Assembly (NCBI GenBank): GCA_035548375.1 | Contig: DASZTG010000054.1 | Coordinates: 157,838 to 221,837, forward strand | DNA from: JACQAP01 sp035548375 | GTDB taxonomy: Bacteria; Pseudomonadota; Gammaproteobacteria; Burkholderiales; JACQAP01 | Reading direction: 5' to 3' | DNA: 64,000 nucleotides | In this document: piece by piece, positions 15,518 through 23,457 of the stretch | Layout: every line of letters starts with the position of its first letter | Numbering within the stretch: position 1 is the first letter of the stretch | Program-made: the position numbers and the translations under genes | Notes under the pieces: model-generated | What the model saw: only the letters and a program-made list of their open reading frames with translations | Told to the model about the DNA's origin: nothing | The model's database searches: none

Positions 15518-15997
15518 TCAGTAAGGCGTCCCGTCCTTGTGCACAAAGGTCCATTTGCCGTCGATCATCTTCGCCTTGAGATCGTCGTCCGGATAACTGC
15601 CTTCGTCGCCCGGCGTCCTGTCGCCGACTTCGAGATAGACCACGTCCGCGGCCGTCTCGTTGACGAGGCAATGAGCGTTGCCGGTGCCCGCCTTGAACCC
15701 GGCGCACATGCCGGGCGAGAGCCGCGTCCTGCCTTCATCGGTATGCAAGGTCGGATTCCCCTCGATGATGTAGATGAACTCGTCCTGCTTCGTGTGCGCG
15801 TGGCGCAACGCCGACACCGAGCCCGGGACCAGCCGTGTCAGGTTCACTCCGAAGTTGGCAAGGCCGAATAAATCCCCGAGGGGACGCTTCTGCCTGCCCA
15901 GCATCCTGGAGGCAAAGGGCTCGGGATAATTCGATGGCTTGGTCCTGAGCGGCGCTTGCGCCGCGACGATGGCGATCGGGTAGGTCATGCCTGGCAT
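15518..15997 (-). CDS. Cupin-domain protein
   Basis: 159 residues from ATG 15997. The two cupin motifs are visible as RHAHTKQDEFIYIIEGNPTL (about 83-102) and PGMCAGFKAGTGNAHCLVNET (about 111-131), giving one beta-barrel. The metal-ligand pattern H-H-E-H is retained (HAH, E, H). Such small cupins often bind sugars or act as isomerases or regulators; substrate cannot be told. It is downstream of the GFA gene on the same strand with a 41-base gap, so they may be co-transcribed. Confidence 0.75.
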   Translation of the reverse strand: MPGMTYPIAIVAAQAPLRTKPSNYPEPFASRMLGRQKRPLGDLFGLANFGVNLTRLVPGSVSALRHAHTKQDEFIYIIEGNPTLHTDEGRTRLSPGMCAGFKAGTGNAHCLVNETAADVVYLEVGDRTPGDEGSYPDDDLKAKMIDGKWTFVHKDGTPY

Positions 15998-16038
15998 GCT
16001 TGCTCCGGCGGTGATGTTGATACGAAACGGATTCGGGA

Positions 16039-16458
16039 TTAGTGGAACGCGACGTCGGCGATCCAGTGGCGCTTGCGTCGCGCGAGGCGCACTTCCTCGG
16101 ATTCGCCGTCGAACGTGGCCGCAGCGTGGCGAAGCAGGGAGGCATCGACGCCTTCGAATGCATTCACGCTGACCACCGCGTAAAGCCGGCCGTCGAGCAA
16201 GCTGGTGACGACCGGCACGGCGCCGCAATTGCGACAGATGTGGAAATCCGCGGTCTTCGTGCCGAACGCGTATGTCGAGACGAGCGAAGCATCCAGCACC
16301 TTCACGCGCAGCGACCCCGTCGGGCAGGAGGTCCAGACGCCGCCGTGCTTGACGCAAAACGAACAGGTGCATGCCCGGGCCGGGATTTCCCGTGGCTCGG
16401 GTTTCCAGTCCAGCGCAAAGGAAATGTTGCCGCAATGGCAGCGGCCGACGATCTTCAT
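16039..16458 (-). CDS. GFA-family zinc protein, second copy
   Basis: 139 residues from ATG 16458. Zinc-binding cysteines appear in GRCHCGNISFAL (about 5-16), CTCSFCVKHGG (about 30-40) and ICRNCGAVPVV (about 72-82). It differs considerably in sequence from the GFA protein at 10087-10497. A GGAAATATTCC-like palindrome (cggaaatattccatga) overlaps its start region. A bidirectional terminator at 16586-16618 separates it from the next gene upstream. Biochemical activity not assignable. Confidence 0.8.
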   Translation of the reverse strand: MKIVGRCHCGNISFALDWKPEPREIPARACTCSFCVKHGGVWTSCPTGSLRVKVLDASLVSTYAFGTKTADFHICRNCGAVPVVTSLLDGRLYAVVSVNAFEGVDASLLRHAAATFDGESEEVRLARRKRHWIADVAFH

Positions 16459-16585
16459 GGAATATTTCCGAGTGGTTTCGCGAAATATTACTGCGGACGT
16501 CGACCAGGCTTTTTTCGCGAGGAATAATTGCGTCAGGAAGACCCGGGGGCTGCCTGACGCGCCTGCCATTCCTTGACCAAAACAA

Positions 16586-16618
16586 AAAGCCCGGAACTCT
16601 CGCGAGATTCCGGGCTTT
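16586..16618. terminator. Bidirectional intrinsic terminator
   Basis: AAAGCCCGGAA-(ctctcgcgaga)-TTCCGGGCTTT forms an 11-base-pair stem; on the minus strand it is followed by TTGTTTTGG and on the plus strand by TCGTGG. It lies about 27 bases beyond the stop of the small ORF at 16645-16767 and probably ends its transcript. Confidence 0.8.
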
Positions 16619-16644
16619 CGTGGCAGGCCACGATGCACGCGGCC

Positions 16645-16767
16645 TCACGCCATCCTGACCTTCCCGGAAACGATCAAATCCTCGAATGAGGCCAGGCGGG
16701 GCGAGTTGCTCCGCACGAGGCGCTGCACCCGTGGGTCATGTGTCCTGCGATGGCAATGGCGTTTCAT
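16645..16767 (-). CDS. Possible 40-residue basic protein before a terminator
   Basis: ATG 16767 begins 40 codons (MKRHCHRRTHDPRVQR...SGKVRMA). The upstream ATG at 16848 gives 67 residues but lacks a better signal. A strong intrinsic terminator lies just past the stop in the right orientation, which is the main support for a gene. The protein is rich in Arg and His and shows no known family. It could equally be a random open frame in the 3' region of another transcript. Confidence 0.35.
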   Translation of the reverse strand: MKRHCHRRTHDPRVQRLVRSNSPRLASFEDLIVSGKVRMA

Positions 16768-16852
16768 TTCCGGTTTCCGAATAAATTCTGGTCTTGCGAG
16801 GGTGCGCATCCTCCTCCTCGAAGATGACGCTGTCAACCGGCGGCGCAAAATT

Positions 16853-17593
16853 TTATCTCCAGAGCTGGACCGCCCATGTCAGCCCGGCGCGCACCTCGAA
16901 CAGCGGTTCGCCATCGATGCGGCCCGAGCGCAGGCCGAAATCGAATGACAGGTTCTCGTGCGCGCGCCAGATGGCGCCGACCAACTCGGAACTCAGGTCG
17001 GAGCCGGCGTTGTCGCGCTGGGTCAGCAGCTCAATCACAGGGCGCACTTTCCATTTGTCCGACCCTTCAACGATGATGCCAAGCGAGCGTTCCCAGTTGT
17101 GCTCGCGTGTGAACTCGATCCCGCCGTTCAAGTGCACGGTTGCCGCATCCCAGCGCTGCGAGACGATGCCTGTGCAAATTCCGCCGGTCCCGTTGACACC
17201 GTTGGTGCCCGGCAGCAGCACCCCGCATTCGGCGGCAACGCTCACACCGCTGCCGTCTTGCAGGCTGCCGCGCCTGAGAACCTGCTTCAACGTGAGCATG
17301 GTGTCGTCCAGGATGCTGCCCGATCCCGACGCGGAATGATCGATCGGATTCAGCAGCGCGCTTTCGAGCACAACCTCGCGGTCGTGCCCGATGCCGAGAT
17401 TCAGCACGGTGGCCGGCGCCACCAGAAACTTGTCGCCGCCCTCGCGCAAATACCCGAGCGGACCGAACTCGAGCTCGAACTCACCTTCGTCGGCGACACC
17501 CGCGTCGGTAGAGTCGAAGGGCCGGTAGGCAAAGGTCTCATCGGCCAGCAACGCCAGCATGCACACGACCATGAAGCGCCAGGCGCTCTTCAT
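16853..17593 (-). CDS. Exported outer-membrane beta-barrel-like protein, partner of nine-heme cytochrome
   Basis: 246 residues from ATG 17593; a TTG at 17614 overlapping the cytochrome stop is an alternative start. Signal peptide MKSAWRFMVVCMLALLADETFA is followed by YRPFDSTDAGVADEGEFELEFGPLGY. Alternating hydrophobic/polar strands (FLVAPATVLNLGIG, LSFDFGLRSG, FEVRAGLTWAV) and the final aromatic W-R suggest an outer-membrane barrel, similar to transporter-like or MetA-pathway proteins. It begins 17 bases after the cytochrome stop and is probably co-transcribed, so a shared role in electron export or substrate passage is plausible. Confidence 0.7.
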   Translation of the reverse strand: MKSAWRFMVVCMLALLADETFAYRPFDSTDAGVADEGEFELEFGPLGYLREGGDKFLVAPATVLNLGIGHDREVVLESALLNPIDHSASGSGSILDDTMLTLKQVLRRGSLQDGSGVSVAAECGVLLPGTNGVNGTGGICTGIVSQRWDAATVHLNGGIEFTREHNWERSLGIIVEGSDKWKVRPVIELLTQRDNAGSDLSSELVGAIWRAHENLSFDFGLRSGRIDGEPLFEVRAGLTWAVQLWR

Positions 17594-17610
17594 CGTGATA
17601 TGAAGCCCAG

Positions 17611-19269
17611 TCAATTCTGCATGCGCCAGGGCGAGCGGTCATCCCAGCCTTTGAGCGCCTGCACGGTCCAGGCCGTCGTCTTGTCCTTGTGGCACACGTT
17701 ACAGGCGTTCGGGATCTTGAGCGACTCCGTCTGCGCCGGGCCAATGAACTTGAAGGTATGCGCGCGCACGTTGATGTCGCCCAAGGTTTCTTCGATCTTC
17801 GGCATGTGGCATTCCACGCATTCGTTGCCGGCACTTCCCGCCTTGTGGTGGGTGTGGGCCTCGATGCTGGCCGCGTGCGGCCCGTTCGGCGAGTTCGGTC
17901 CGTGGCAATCCAGGCAGATCGAGTTCGCCGGCTTGCGCAGCACGGCGTCGTTCGGCGTGCCATGCGCGTCGTGGCACGTGAAGCACGTCACGCCACGGTT
18001 ATACATCAGGCTCTGCGCGAAGTCGTTGCCCTGCATGCGGTTCTTGTGGGCGGTGCCGTCGGCAAAGTGCGTGAACGTCGCTTCGCCGAGCTTGTATTCT
18101 TCCAGCTTCCAGTAGTCGCTGAGCTTGTTGACGCCGGCATGGTAGCCGACGGGCCAGTCGTAGTACTTGCCCTTGATCGGATTGGCGGGCGGCATGCCCT
18201 GCGAATGGCACTGCACGCAGACGTCGTTAGCCTGCACGTAGTCCATCTTCGCCGGGTTCGCGATGCCGCCGTGGCCCTTGCTTGCGACGTGATTCCCGCC
18301 CGGGCCGTGGCAACGCTCGCAGCCGACATTCCACTCGGTGACTTTTTTGGTATCAATGTTGTAGTTCACCGAGTGGCAACCGTCGCACAGCGGTCCGGTC
18401 GGGCGCTGCATGTTGTCGTCGGGATAAAACTTCGTCCACCAGTCCTTGCCCACCGCAACGTGATAAGGCTTCCACGTCTTGTGGAATACGTCCCATTGCA
18501 CGCCGAGCGGGAAATAGTCGTCGCCGACCTGCTTGAAATAGCGCTGCTTCCAGCGGCTGCCGTAGACGAATGCGATGTCCTTGGGGTCGAGGCCTTGCGG
18601 CGGCGGGTTTTTCGCAAGGTCGGGAAGGATCGCGTCCGGATGCTCGCGCGGGTCGCGCACGACGTTGGCCATGCGCGTTTTGCTCCAGCGCGCGTAGATA
18701 TCCTCGTGACAGGTCTTGCAGGCCGCCGAGCCGACGTAGTCAGCCGGGGTGGCCTTCGATTGCGATGCAGGCCGCACATCGAGCGCGACGGCCTTCGGCA
18801 AGGCGCGGACGTAGGCGACGACGCGCCAGGTCTCGTCGTCCGTCATGCGCCAGCCCGGCATGCCGGTGTTCCGAATGCCGTGGCGCACGTAATAAAAAAT
18901 TTCGCCATCGGGAAGCGACTGGACTTCCGCGCTGCGCAAGTCCGACGGACGCGGGTATTGCCCGGATCCGGTATCCGTGCGCCCCGCTCCGTCCGAGCCG
19001 TGGCAGGTTTCGCACTTCGCGCGAAACAGGTCGCGCCCACCGCTTGCGGAGGGCGATGGGTTCTTCAGGTTTCGGTATTCATCGGGAACGGCGCGATGCA
19101 GCATCCACTGCGCCATTGCCACCTCGGCGGCGGGCGCCTTACGATCTACGGCTGTAGTGCCGCGGTCGACCAGATAACTGTACGCCGCGCCAAGACCCAG
19201 CAACCCCGTTACTACCACCATGGCAACCGTCCAGGCGACGCACTTTCTGCAGGTCATGGGCACACCCAT
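17611..19269 (-). CDS. Nine-heme c-type cytochrome (monoheme domain fused to octaheme module)
   Basis: 552 residues. One N-terminal membrane segment (about 11-32) is followed by CETCH (86-90), a class I monoheme cytochrome domain with axial Met in NTGMPGW (about 137). Then eight more CxxCH sites at about 184, 295, 317, 351, 429, 452, 484 and 523 form a cytochrome-c554/NrfA-like multiheme part. Total nine hemes; CxxCH spacing and the FVYGSRWKQRY segment resemble environmental multiheme cytochromes of unknown function. It is membrane-anchored and faces the periplasm. It is divergent from chrB-chrA and followed by an outer-membrane protein, suggesting periplasmic electron transfer linked to chromate or similar stress; no experimental link is known to me. 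Confidence 0.88.
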   Translation of the reverse strand: MGVPMTCRKCVAWTVAMVVVTGLLGLGAAYSYLVDRGTTAVDRKAPAAEVAMAQWMLHRAVPDEYRNLKNPSPSASGGRDLFRAKCETCHGSDGAGRTDTGSGQYPRPSDLRSAEVQSLPDGEIFYYVRHGIRNTGMPGWRMTDDETWRVVAYVRALPKAVALDVRPASQSKATPADYVGSAACKTCHEDIYARWSKTRMANVVRDPREHPDAILPDLAKNPPPQGLDPKDIAFVYGSRWKQRYFKQVGDDYFPLGVQWDVFHKTWKPYHVAVGKDWWTKFYPDDNMQRPTGPLCDGCHSVNYNIDTKKVTEWNVGCERCHGPGGNHVASKGHGGIANPAKMDYVQANDVCVQCHSQGMPPANPIKGKYYDWPVGYHAGVNKLSDYWKLEEYKLGEATFTHFADGTAHKNRMQGNDFAQSLMYNRGVTCFTCHDAHGTPNDAVLRKPANSICLDCHGPNSPNGPHAASIEAHTHHKAGSAGNECVECHMPKIEETLGDINVRAHTFKFIGPAQTESLKIPNACNVCHKDKTTAWTVQALKGWDDRSPWRMQN

Positions 19270-19304
19270 TTGACTCGGGATGGCAGATTCGGGAACACTG
19301 CTGC

Positions 19305-19341
19305 TGTAGTAATGACTACCACTCTTGTAGCTTAGTCTACA
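19305..19341. promoter_or_regulatory. Tandem TGTAG-N6-CTAC palindromes between the cytochrome and chrB
   Basis: TGTAG-N6-CTACC at 19305-19320 and TGTAG-N6-CTACA at 19326-19341 are two copies of the same inverted repeat, with centres 21 bases apart (two helical turns). They lie in the 90-base divergent promoter region, 19 bases before the chrB ATG. They probably bind a regulator of both transcripts; ChrB is a known regulator of chromate resistance operons, but binding to this sequence is inferred. Confidence 0.6.
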
Positions 19342-19359
19342 CTTTTCTGATCCGGTGCC

Positions 19360-20319
19360 ATGGCATCGCCACGCAAACCCGACTGGCTGCTATTCATCCT
19401 CACGCTGCAAGGCGACCAGAAGACCGTGCGCATGCGCTTCTGGCGTGCGCTAAGGGGCCTGGGTGCCGCGGTACTTCGCGACGGCGTCTACCTGCTGCCC
19501 AACCAGGACGACCTGCGCGCGCGCATAGAGGAAATGAACGAACAGGTCGCGCGCGACTCGGGCACCACGCAGATCCTGGAGATCGACGCCCGGGATGAGG
19601 CGCAAAAGCAGCAATTCCAGGACATGTTCGATCGGACGCCGGAATATCAGGCCCTCACGCGCGAGAGCGAGAAATTGCGCACAGGCGTAAAGCCGGGAAA
19701 AGCGGCCGCGCTGGCGCCGAAGGTCGCGAAGCTGCAACGCGAGCTCGATGCCATCGGCGCATACGACTACTTTCCTTCCGAGGCATCGAGGCAGACGAGG
19801 CTGGTGCTGGAGGAGCTTGCGATCGAGGTCATGCGGGCGTCGTCACCCGACGAGCCCCGCCCGGCATCGGGGAAAATCGAACGCCGAAAAATCGCGGACT
19901 ATCGCGGCCGCACCTGGGCGACACGCGCGCGTCCGTGGGCGGATCGCGTCGCGAGCGCCTGGCTGATCCGCCGGTTCATCGACCCAAGGGCGAAATTCGT
20001 GTGGCTCGCCAAGCCGAAGGATTGCCCGAAGCGCGCCGTGGGCTTCGACTTCGATGGCGCCGAGTTCACGCACCTCGACGGCAAGGTTACATTCGAGGTG
20101 CTTGTCGCGAGCTTCGGCCTCGAATCGGACACGGGCCTGCGCCGGATCGGCGCGCTGATCCACTTCCTCGACGTCGGCGGGCTACCCGTGCCCGAAGCCG
20201 CGGGATTCGCAGCACTGCTGGGGGGAGCACAAGAAGTGCTCACTACCGACGATCAATTGCTCAACGAATCCGGCAAGCTGCTGGAGATGCTCTATGCCTT
20301 CTACTCCACCAATTCCTGA
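19360..20319 (+). CDS. chrB: ChrB chromate-resistance regulator
   Basis: 319 residues, the size of ChrB. The N-terminal domain (WLLFILTLQGDQKTVRMRFWRALRGLGAAVLRDGVYLLP, about 9-47) and C-terminal ChrB domain (RPWADRVASAWLIRRFIDPRAKFVWL, about 190-215, then FDFDGAEFTH) both match the family. In characterised chr operons ChrB senses chromate and controls transcription. It overlaps chrA by 26 bases, so translation is coupled. The regulatory palindromes lie directly upstream. Confidence 0.9.
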   Translation: MASPRKPDWLLFILTLQGDQKTVRMRFWRALRGLGAAVLRDGVYLLPNQDDLRARIEEMNEQVARDSGTTQILEIDARDEAQKQQFQDMFDRTPEYQALTRESEKLRTGVKPGKAAALAPKVAKLQRELDAIGAYDYFPSEASRQTRLVLEELAIEVMRASSPDEPRPASGKIERRKIADYRGRTWATRARPWADRVASAWLIRRFIDPRAKFVWLAKPKDCPKRAVGFDFDGAEFTHLDGKVTFEVLVASFGLESDTGLRRIGALIHFLDVGGLPVPEAAGFAALLGGAQEVLTTDDQLLNESGKLLEMLYAFYSTNS

Positions 20320-21673
20320 AACCGAGATGCGTTTAGCAGGCAACGAAGCCCCGCGACCGGTTTCGTTCGCGGAAGCCTTCGGCTTCTGGTTGAAGCTCGG
20401 CTTAATCAGCTTCGGCGGCCCCGCGGGCCAGATATCGATCATGCACCAGGAGCTGGTGGAACGACGGCGCTGGATTTCCGAGCGGCGCTTCCTGCACGCG
20501 CTGAACTATTGCATGCTGCTGCCCGGCCCCGAAGCGCAGCAGCTCGCGACGTACATCGGCTGGCTCATGCACAGGACGTGGGGAGGAATCGTCGCCGGCG
20601 GTCTTTTTGTGCTGCCATCGCTGCTGATCCTGATCGCGCTGTCCTGGGTATATGTAGCCTACGGCGACGTACCCGCTGTTGCTGGCATCCTTTACGGCAT
20701 CAAGCCGGCCGTCACGGCGATCGTGTTGTTCGCGGCCTGGCGCATCGGCTCCCGCGCGTTGAAGAACTGGGTCTTGTGGCTCATCGCCGCGGCGGCCTTC
20801 ATCGCAATTTTCTTTTTCCAGGTGCCTTTTCCGTGGATCGTGCTGGCGGCCGGCATCGTCGGAATCGCCGGCGGTTACGCACGCCCCGCGTTTTTCGTGA
20901 CCGGCGGACACCAGGGCGCGAAAGCCCGTTATGGGCCGGCCCTCATCGACGACGATACGCCCGCGCCCGTTCACGCGCGGTTCAACTGGTCCAAACTCGT
21001 TCTCGTCGTTGCGGCTTTCGGGGCCGCCTGGACGGCAGGCCTGGTCGCGGTTGCCGCGATCGCGGGCGGCGATGGCATTCTCGCGAAGATGGCGTGGTTC
21101 TTCACGAAGGCGGCGCTGCTGACCTTCGGCGGCGCCTACGCGGTCCTGCCCTATGTGTTCCAGGGCGCAGTGGAACATCATGGCTGGCTGACGGCGACGC
21201 AGATGATCGATGGTCTCGCGCTTGGCGAGACCACGCCCGGCCCCTTGATCATGGTTGTCGCGTTCGTGGGATTCGTCGGCGGATGGACTGCGCAGATCTT
21301 CGGCCCGGCCTCTGCCTTCCTCTCGGGTGCGTGCGCGGCGGGGGTCGTGACGTACTTCACCTTCCTGCCGTCGTTTTTCTTCATCCTCGCGGGCGGCCCG
21401 CTTATCGAGACGACCCACCAGCAGCCGCGCATCACCGCGCCCCTTACCGCGATCACGGCCGCGGTCGTCGGCGTGATCGTCAACCTCGCCTGCTTCTTTG
21501 CCTGGCACGTGCTCTGGCCGAAGGGCTTCGATGGCAATTTCGAATGGCCGTCGGCCCTGATTGGCATCGGCGCTGCCATTGCCTTGTTCCGCTTCAAGTC
21601 GGGCATCATCAAGACGATTCTCTGCTGCGGGCTCGCCGGATGGTTGATCCGGACTGCGCTGACGTTGCTTTAA
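20294..21673 (+). CDS. chrA: ChrA chromate efflux transporter (CHR family)
   Basis: 459 residues with two homologous CHR halves, each with a glycine-rich FGG motif: GLISFGGPAGQIS (about 36-48) and ALLTFGGAYAVLPYV (about 273-287). The hinge is a soluble segment (GGHQGAKARYGP...). Ten or more hydrophobic segments are visible. It expels chromate from the cytoplasm, conferring resistance. The start overlaps the end of chrB; an ATG at 20327 is an alternative. A hairpin follows at 21718-21735. Confidence 0.93.
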   Translation: MPSTPPIPETEMRLAGNEAPRPVSFAEAFGFWLKLGLISFGGPAGQISIMHQELVERRRWISERRFLHALNYCMLLPGPEAQQLATYIGWLMHRTWGGIVAGGLFVLPSLLILIALSWVYVAYGDVPAVAGILYGIKPAVTAIVLFAAWRIGSRALKNWVLWLIAAAAFIAIFFFQVPFPWIVLAAGIVGIAGGYARPAFFVTGGHQGAKARYGPALIDDDTPAPVHARFNWSKLVLVVAAFGAAWTAGLVAVAAIAGGDGILAKMAWFFTKAALLTFGGAYAVLPYVFQGAVEHHGWLTATQMIDGLALGETTPGPLIMVVAFVGFVGGWTAQIFGPASAFLSGACAAGVVTYFTFLPSFFFILAGGPLIETTHQQPRITAPLTAITAAVVGVIVNLACFFAWHVLWPKGFDGNFEWPSALIGIGAAIALFRFKSGIIKTILCCGLAGWLIRTALTLL

Positions 21674-21717
21674 ACGGCCGCCGTCAGCCCACGGAGAAAC
21701 GATCGCGCAAAGCGAAC

Positions 21718-21735
21718 GGGCGCCCGAAGGCGCCC
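21718..21735. terminator. Hairpin between convergent chrA and lipoprotein genes
   Basis: GGGCGCC-CGAA-GGCGCCC forms a 7-bp stem with a GNRA-like loop, between the stops of chrA (21673) and the lipoprotein gene (21756). It lacks a long T tract but may serve both directions. Confidence 0.5.
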
Positions 21736-21755
21736 CTTCACTCAACACCACGTGC

Positions 21756-21965
21756 TCAGCGATACCGGCCGGGATAGCCGCGATAACTGTGGTACCCGCC
21801 ATGGCGCCAGTGATAGCCCCAAGGGCGATATCCGTAGTACACGGCCGGCGGGGGCGGCGTTACAACATAGCCCGTGACCGGAACGGGATAGGCCGGTTCC
21901 GCCGGCACCACCGCGCAACCACCCAGCGCGGCAAGCAAACCTGCAATCGCAAGCAAGCGTTTCAT
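21756..21965 (-). CDS. Small Tyr/Gly/His-rich lipoprotein
   Basis: 69 residues from ATG 21965. The signal and lipobox are clear (MKRLLAIAGLLAALGGC), with Cys17 as the lipid attachment site. The mature part is rich in Pro, Tyr, Gly, His and Arg (TPPPPAVYYGYRPWGYHWRHGGYHSYRG). Similar small proteins are common in proteobacteria without known role; the His/Tyr content might allow metal binding. It stands alone after chrA. Confidence 0.7.
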   Translation of the reverse strand: MKRLLAIAGLLAALGGCAVVPAEPAYPVPVTGYVVTPPPPAVYYGYRPWGYHWRHGGYHSYRGYPGRYR

Positions 21966-22072
21966 GGTGACCTCCATCGCGTTCATGAGCGAATAACGCC
22001 CATGTGGGGGCGACGCGCACGCGGCAATGTAAGGAAGTGTCACCATGGATCGCATCCGGCCGGAGCCAGCGA

Positions 22073-22096
22073 AAACGGGCGCTTTCGCGCCCGTTT
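22073..22096. terminator. Hairpin downstream of the beta-propeller lipoprotein gene
   Basis: AAACGGGCGC-TTTC-GCGCCCGTTT is a perfect 10-bp stem ending in TTT on both strands, about 130 bases past the stop of the minus-strand lipoprotein gene. It shares the CGGGCGC stem with several other terminators in the window. Confidence 0.65.
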
Positions 22097-22137
22097 CTGC
22101 TGCCAACCTGGTCGAATCCCGCGACCCCGCAAGCGGT

Positions 22138-22230
22138 TACGCCAGCCGTCGCGGAATGGTGTCGACGGTGCGGGCTTTCCTCGATTTCCTCGAGGAAAAT
22201 CTCTGCACCGAAAAAAAAACCTGGAGACTA
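22138..22230 (+). pseudogene. Possible remnant of a LysR-type regulator C-terminus
   Basis: In one plus-strand frame the sequence reads YASRRGMVSTVRAFLDFLEEN, which resembles the last residues of LysR-type regulators (Y-x-x-RR...VRAFLDFL). No upstream coding part of such a regulator is present, and the frame runs on without a stop into the antisense of the lipoprotein gene. This may be a vestige or chance. Confidence 0.2.
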
Positions 22231-23253
22231 GGGGCGCACCGCGACGGCGGTGAAGTTACCACCGGCGTTCGGCAATGCAGCGGTCGCCGTTGCCAAGCCA
22301 GACGGCAACGTGCTGACGTTGGAAACGATATACAGCGCCGTTGTTCCGGCGGCGGCATATAAACGATCATTCACGGTATCGACCGCCAATCGATATATGA
22401 CCGGTGAACCCTGTATCAAAATGGTCTTGTCCGGCGTATTGGTCCCCAAGTCAGATTTCGTGCTGGCAGTCTCATAAACTTGCACGCCCCCCTGTATGGC
22501 AAAGTAGAGGCGATTGTGCGTACCGTCCACGAACAACCCCATGGTCGTTGCAGAAATCGCACCGAGCGAAATAGTTCGATCCGGTGTCGGATTCGGATTA
22601 CTTGCATGGTCAAATACGAGTATGGATGTTGTGGCTGGATTGGAAGGTAGCGCCGAAACGGCGATGTACAGGATGTCACGGACAGTATCGAGCGCAATAT
22701 CTCGAACACCTATGGTTATGCCGATGTCCGCAGTGGTGATTGTCCGATCCGGCAACCGGCTGGGTCCGCCTAACTCATTCGACGTGCTGGCGTTGTTGTA
22801 GATCCGCACACCGTTCGACAAATCCCCGACATAGAGCATGTCGCGTGCCGAATCGTACTGAAGGGAATTGAAATTGCCGCCGCCGACAATCGTTGCAATC
22901 GTGCGATTGCTGCTGACAGTCCCGTTCGCCGTGCTCGCGTTGTTGAACTCGACGACCTGGATTCCGTTCGCCACGTAGAGTTGATCGCGAGACGGATCCA
23001 GGAGAAGCGCGGACATCTGGCTATCGATGCCGTTGCCGCGCATGATGCGTTCGACAGGAACGGCGCCGGGACTGGGATTCGTGTTGCTGACCGACCCGAT
23101 TGCAGAGTTACCGGCGTCGGCGACGAACAGCTTGCTTCCTGCGGCGGCACTACCGCCCCCTCCGCCACCTCCACAGGACGCTACGACAAATCCCAGCAGA
23201 CAGACGATTCCGAGCCGGACCAGCGCGTGCACATTCTCGATAGCGTTGCGCAT
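22228..23253 (-). CDS. Gly-rich-linker lipoprotein with beta-propeller-like repeats
   Basis: 341 residues. The lipobox VVASC is followed immediately by seven Gly (CGGGGGGGS), a common flexible tether in proteobacterial surface lipoproteins. Repeated units with D-x-x-R-D-x-LY-V-A/G (DPSRDQLYVANG, DSARDMLYVGD, DTVRDILYIAVS, DGTHNRLYFAI, DTVNDRLYAAAG) recur about every 50-55 residues, typical of a five- to six-bladed beta-propeller. It is rich in Asn, Ser and Thr. Probably anchored to the outer membrane; ligand unknown. Confidence 0.75.
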   Translation of the reverse strand: MRNAIENVHALVRLGIVCLLGFVVASCGGGGGGGSAAAGSKLFVADAGNSAIGSVSNTNPSPGAVPVERIMRGNGIDSQMSALLLDPSRDQLYVANGIQVVEFNNASTANGTVSSNRTIATIVGGGNFNSLQYDSARDMLYVGDLSNGVRIYNNASTSNELGGPSRLPDRTITTADIGITIGVRDIALDTVRDILYIAVSALPSNPATTSILVFDHASNPNPTPDRTISLGAISATTMGLFVDGTHNRLYFAIQGGVQVYETASTKSDLGTNTPDKTILIQGSPVIYRLAVDTVNDRLYAAAGTTALYIVSNVSTLPSGLATATAALPNAGGNFTAVAVRP

Positions 23254-23457
23254 ATCGTTCCCTCCCCCTGTTCATGGCTGACGCCTTCACCGGGCAAACG
23301 CGATCGCCTGAATGCGCAGCGCAATTAGCCCGGTGTGACGTTCGTTTAAATGGAATTGCAAGGAAACGGGGCGTGAATCCTGCCCTCTTTTTTTAACGCG
23401 CCACCAATCTATCGCGATGGCATATCGCGAGTCAATTACGTCCCGGGATTTCGACGA

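Noticed and set aside
17689..19335. Plus-strand open frame of 548 codons opposite the nine-heme cytochrome
   Set aside because: The minus strand holds nine CxxCH sites and a membrane anchor; the plus-strand translation has no domain and is Arg/Val-rich as expected for a shadow frame.
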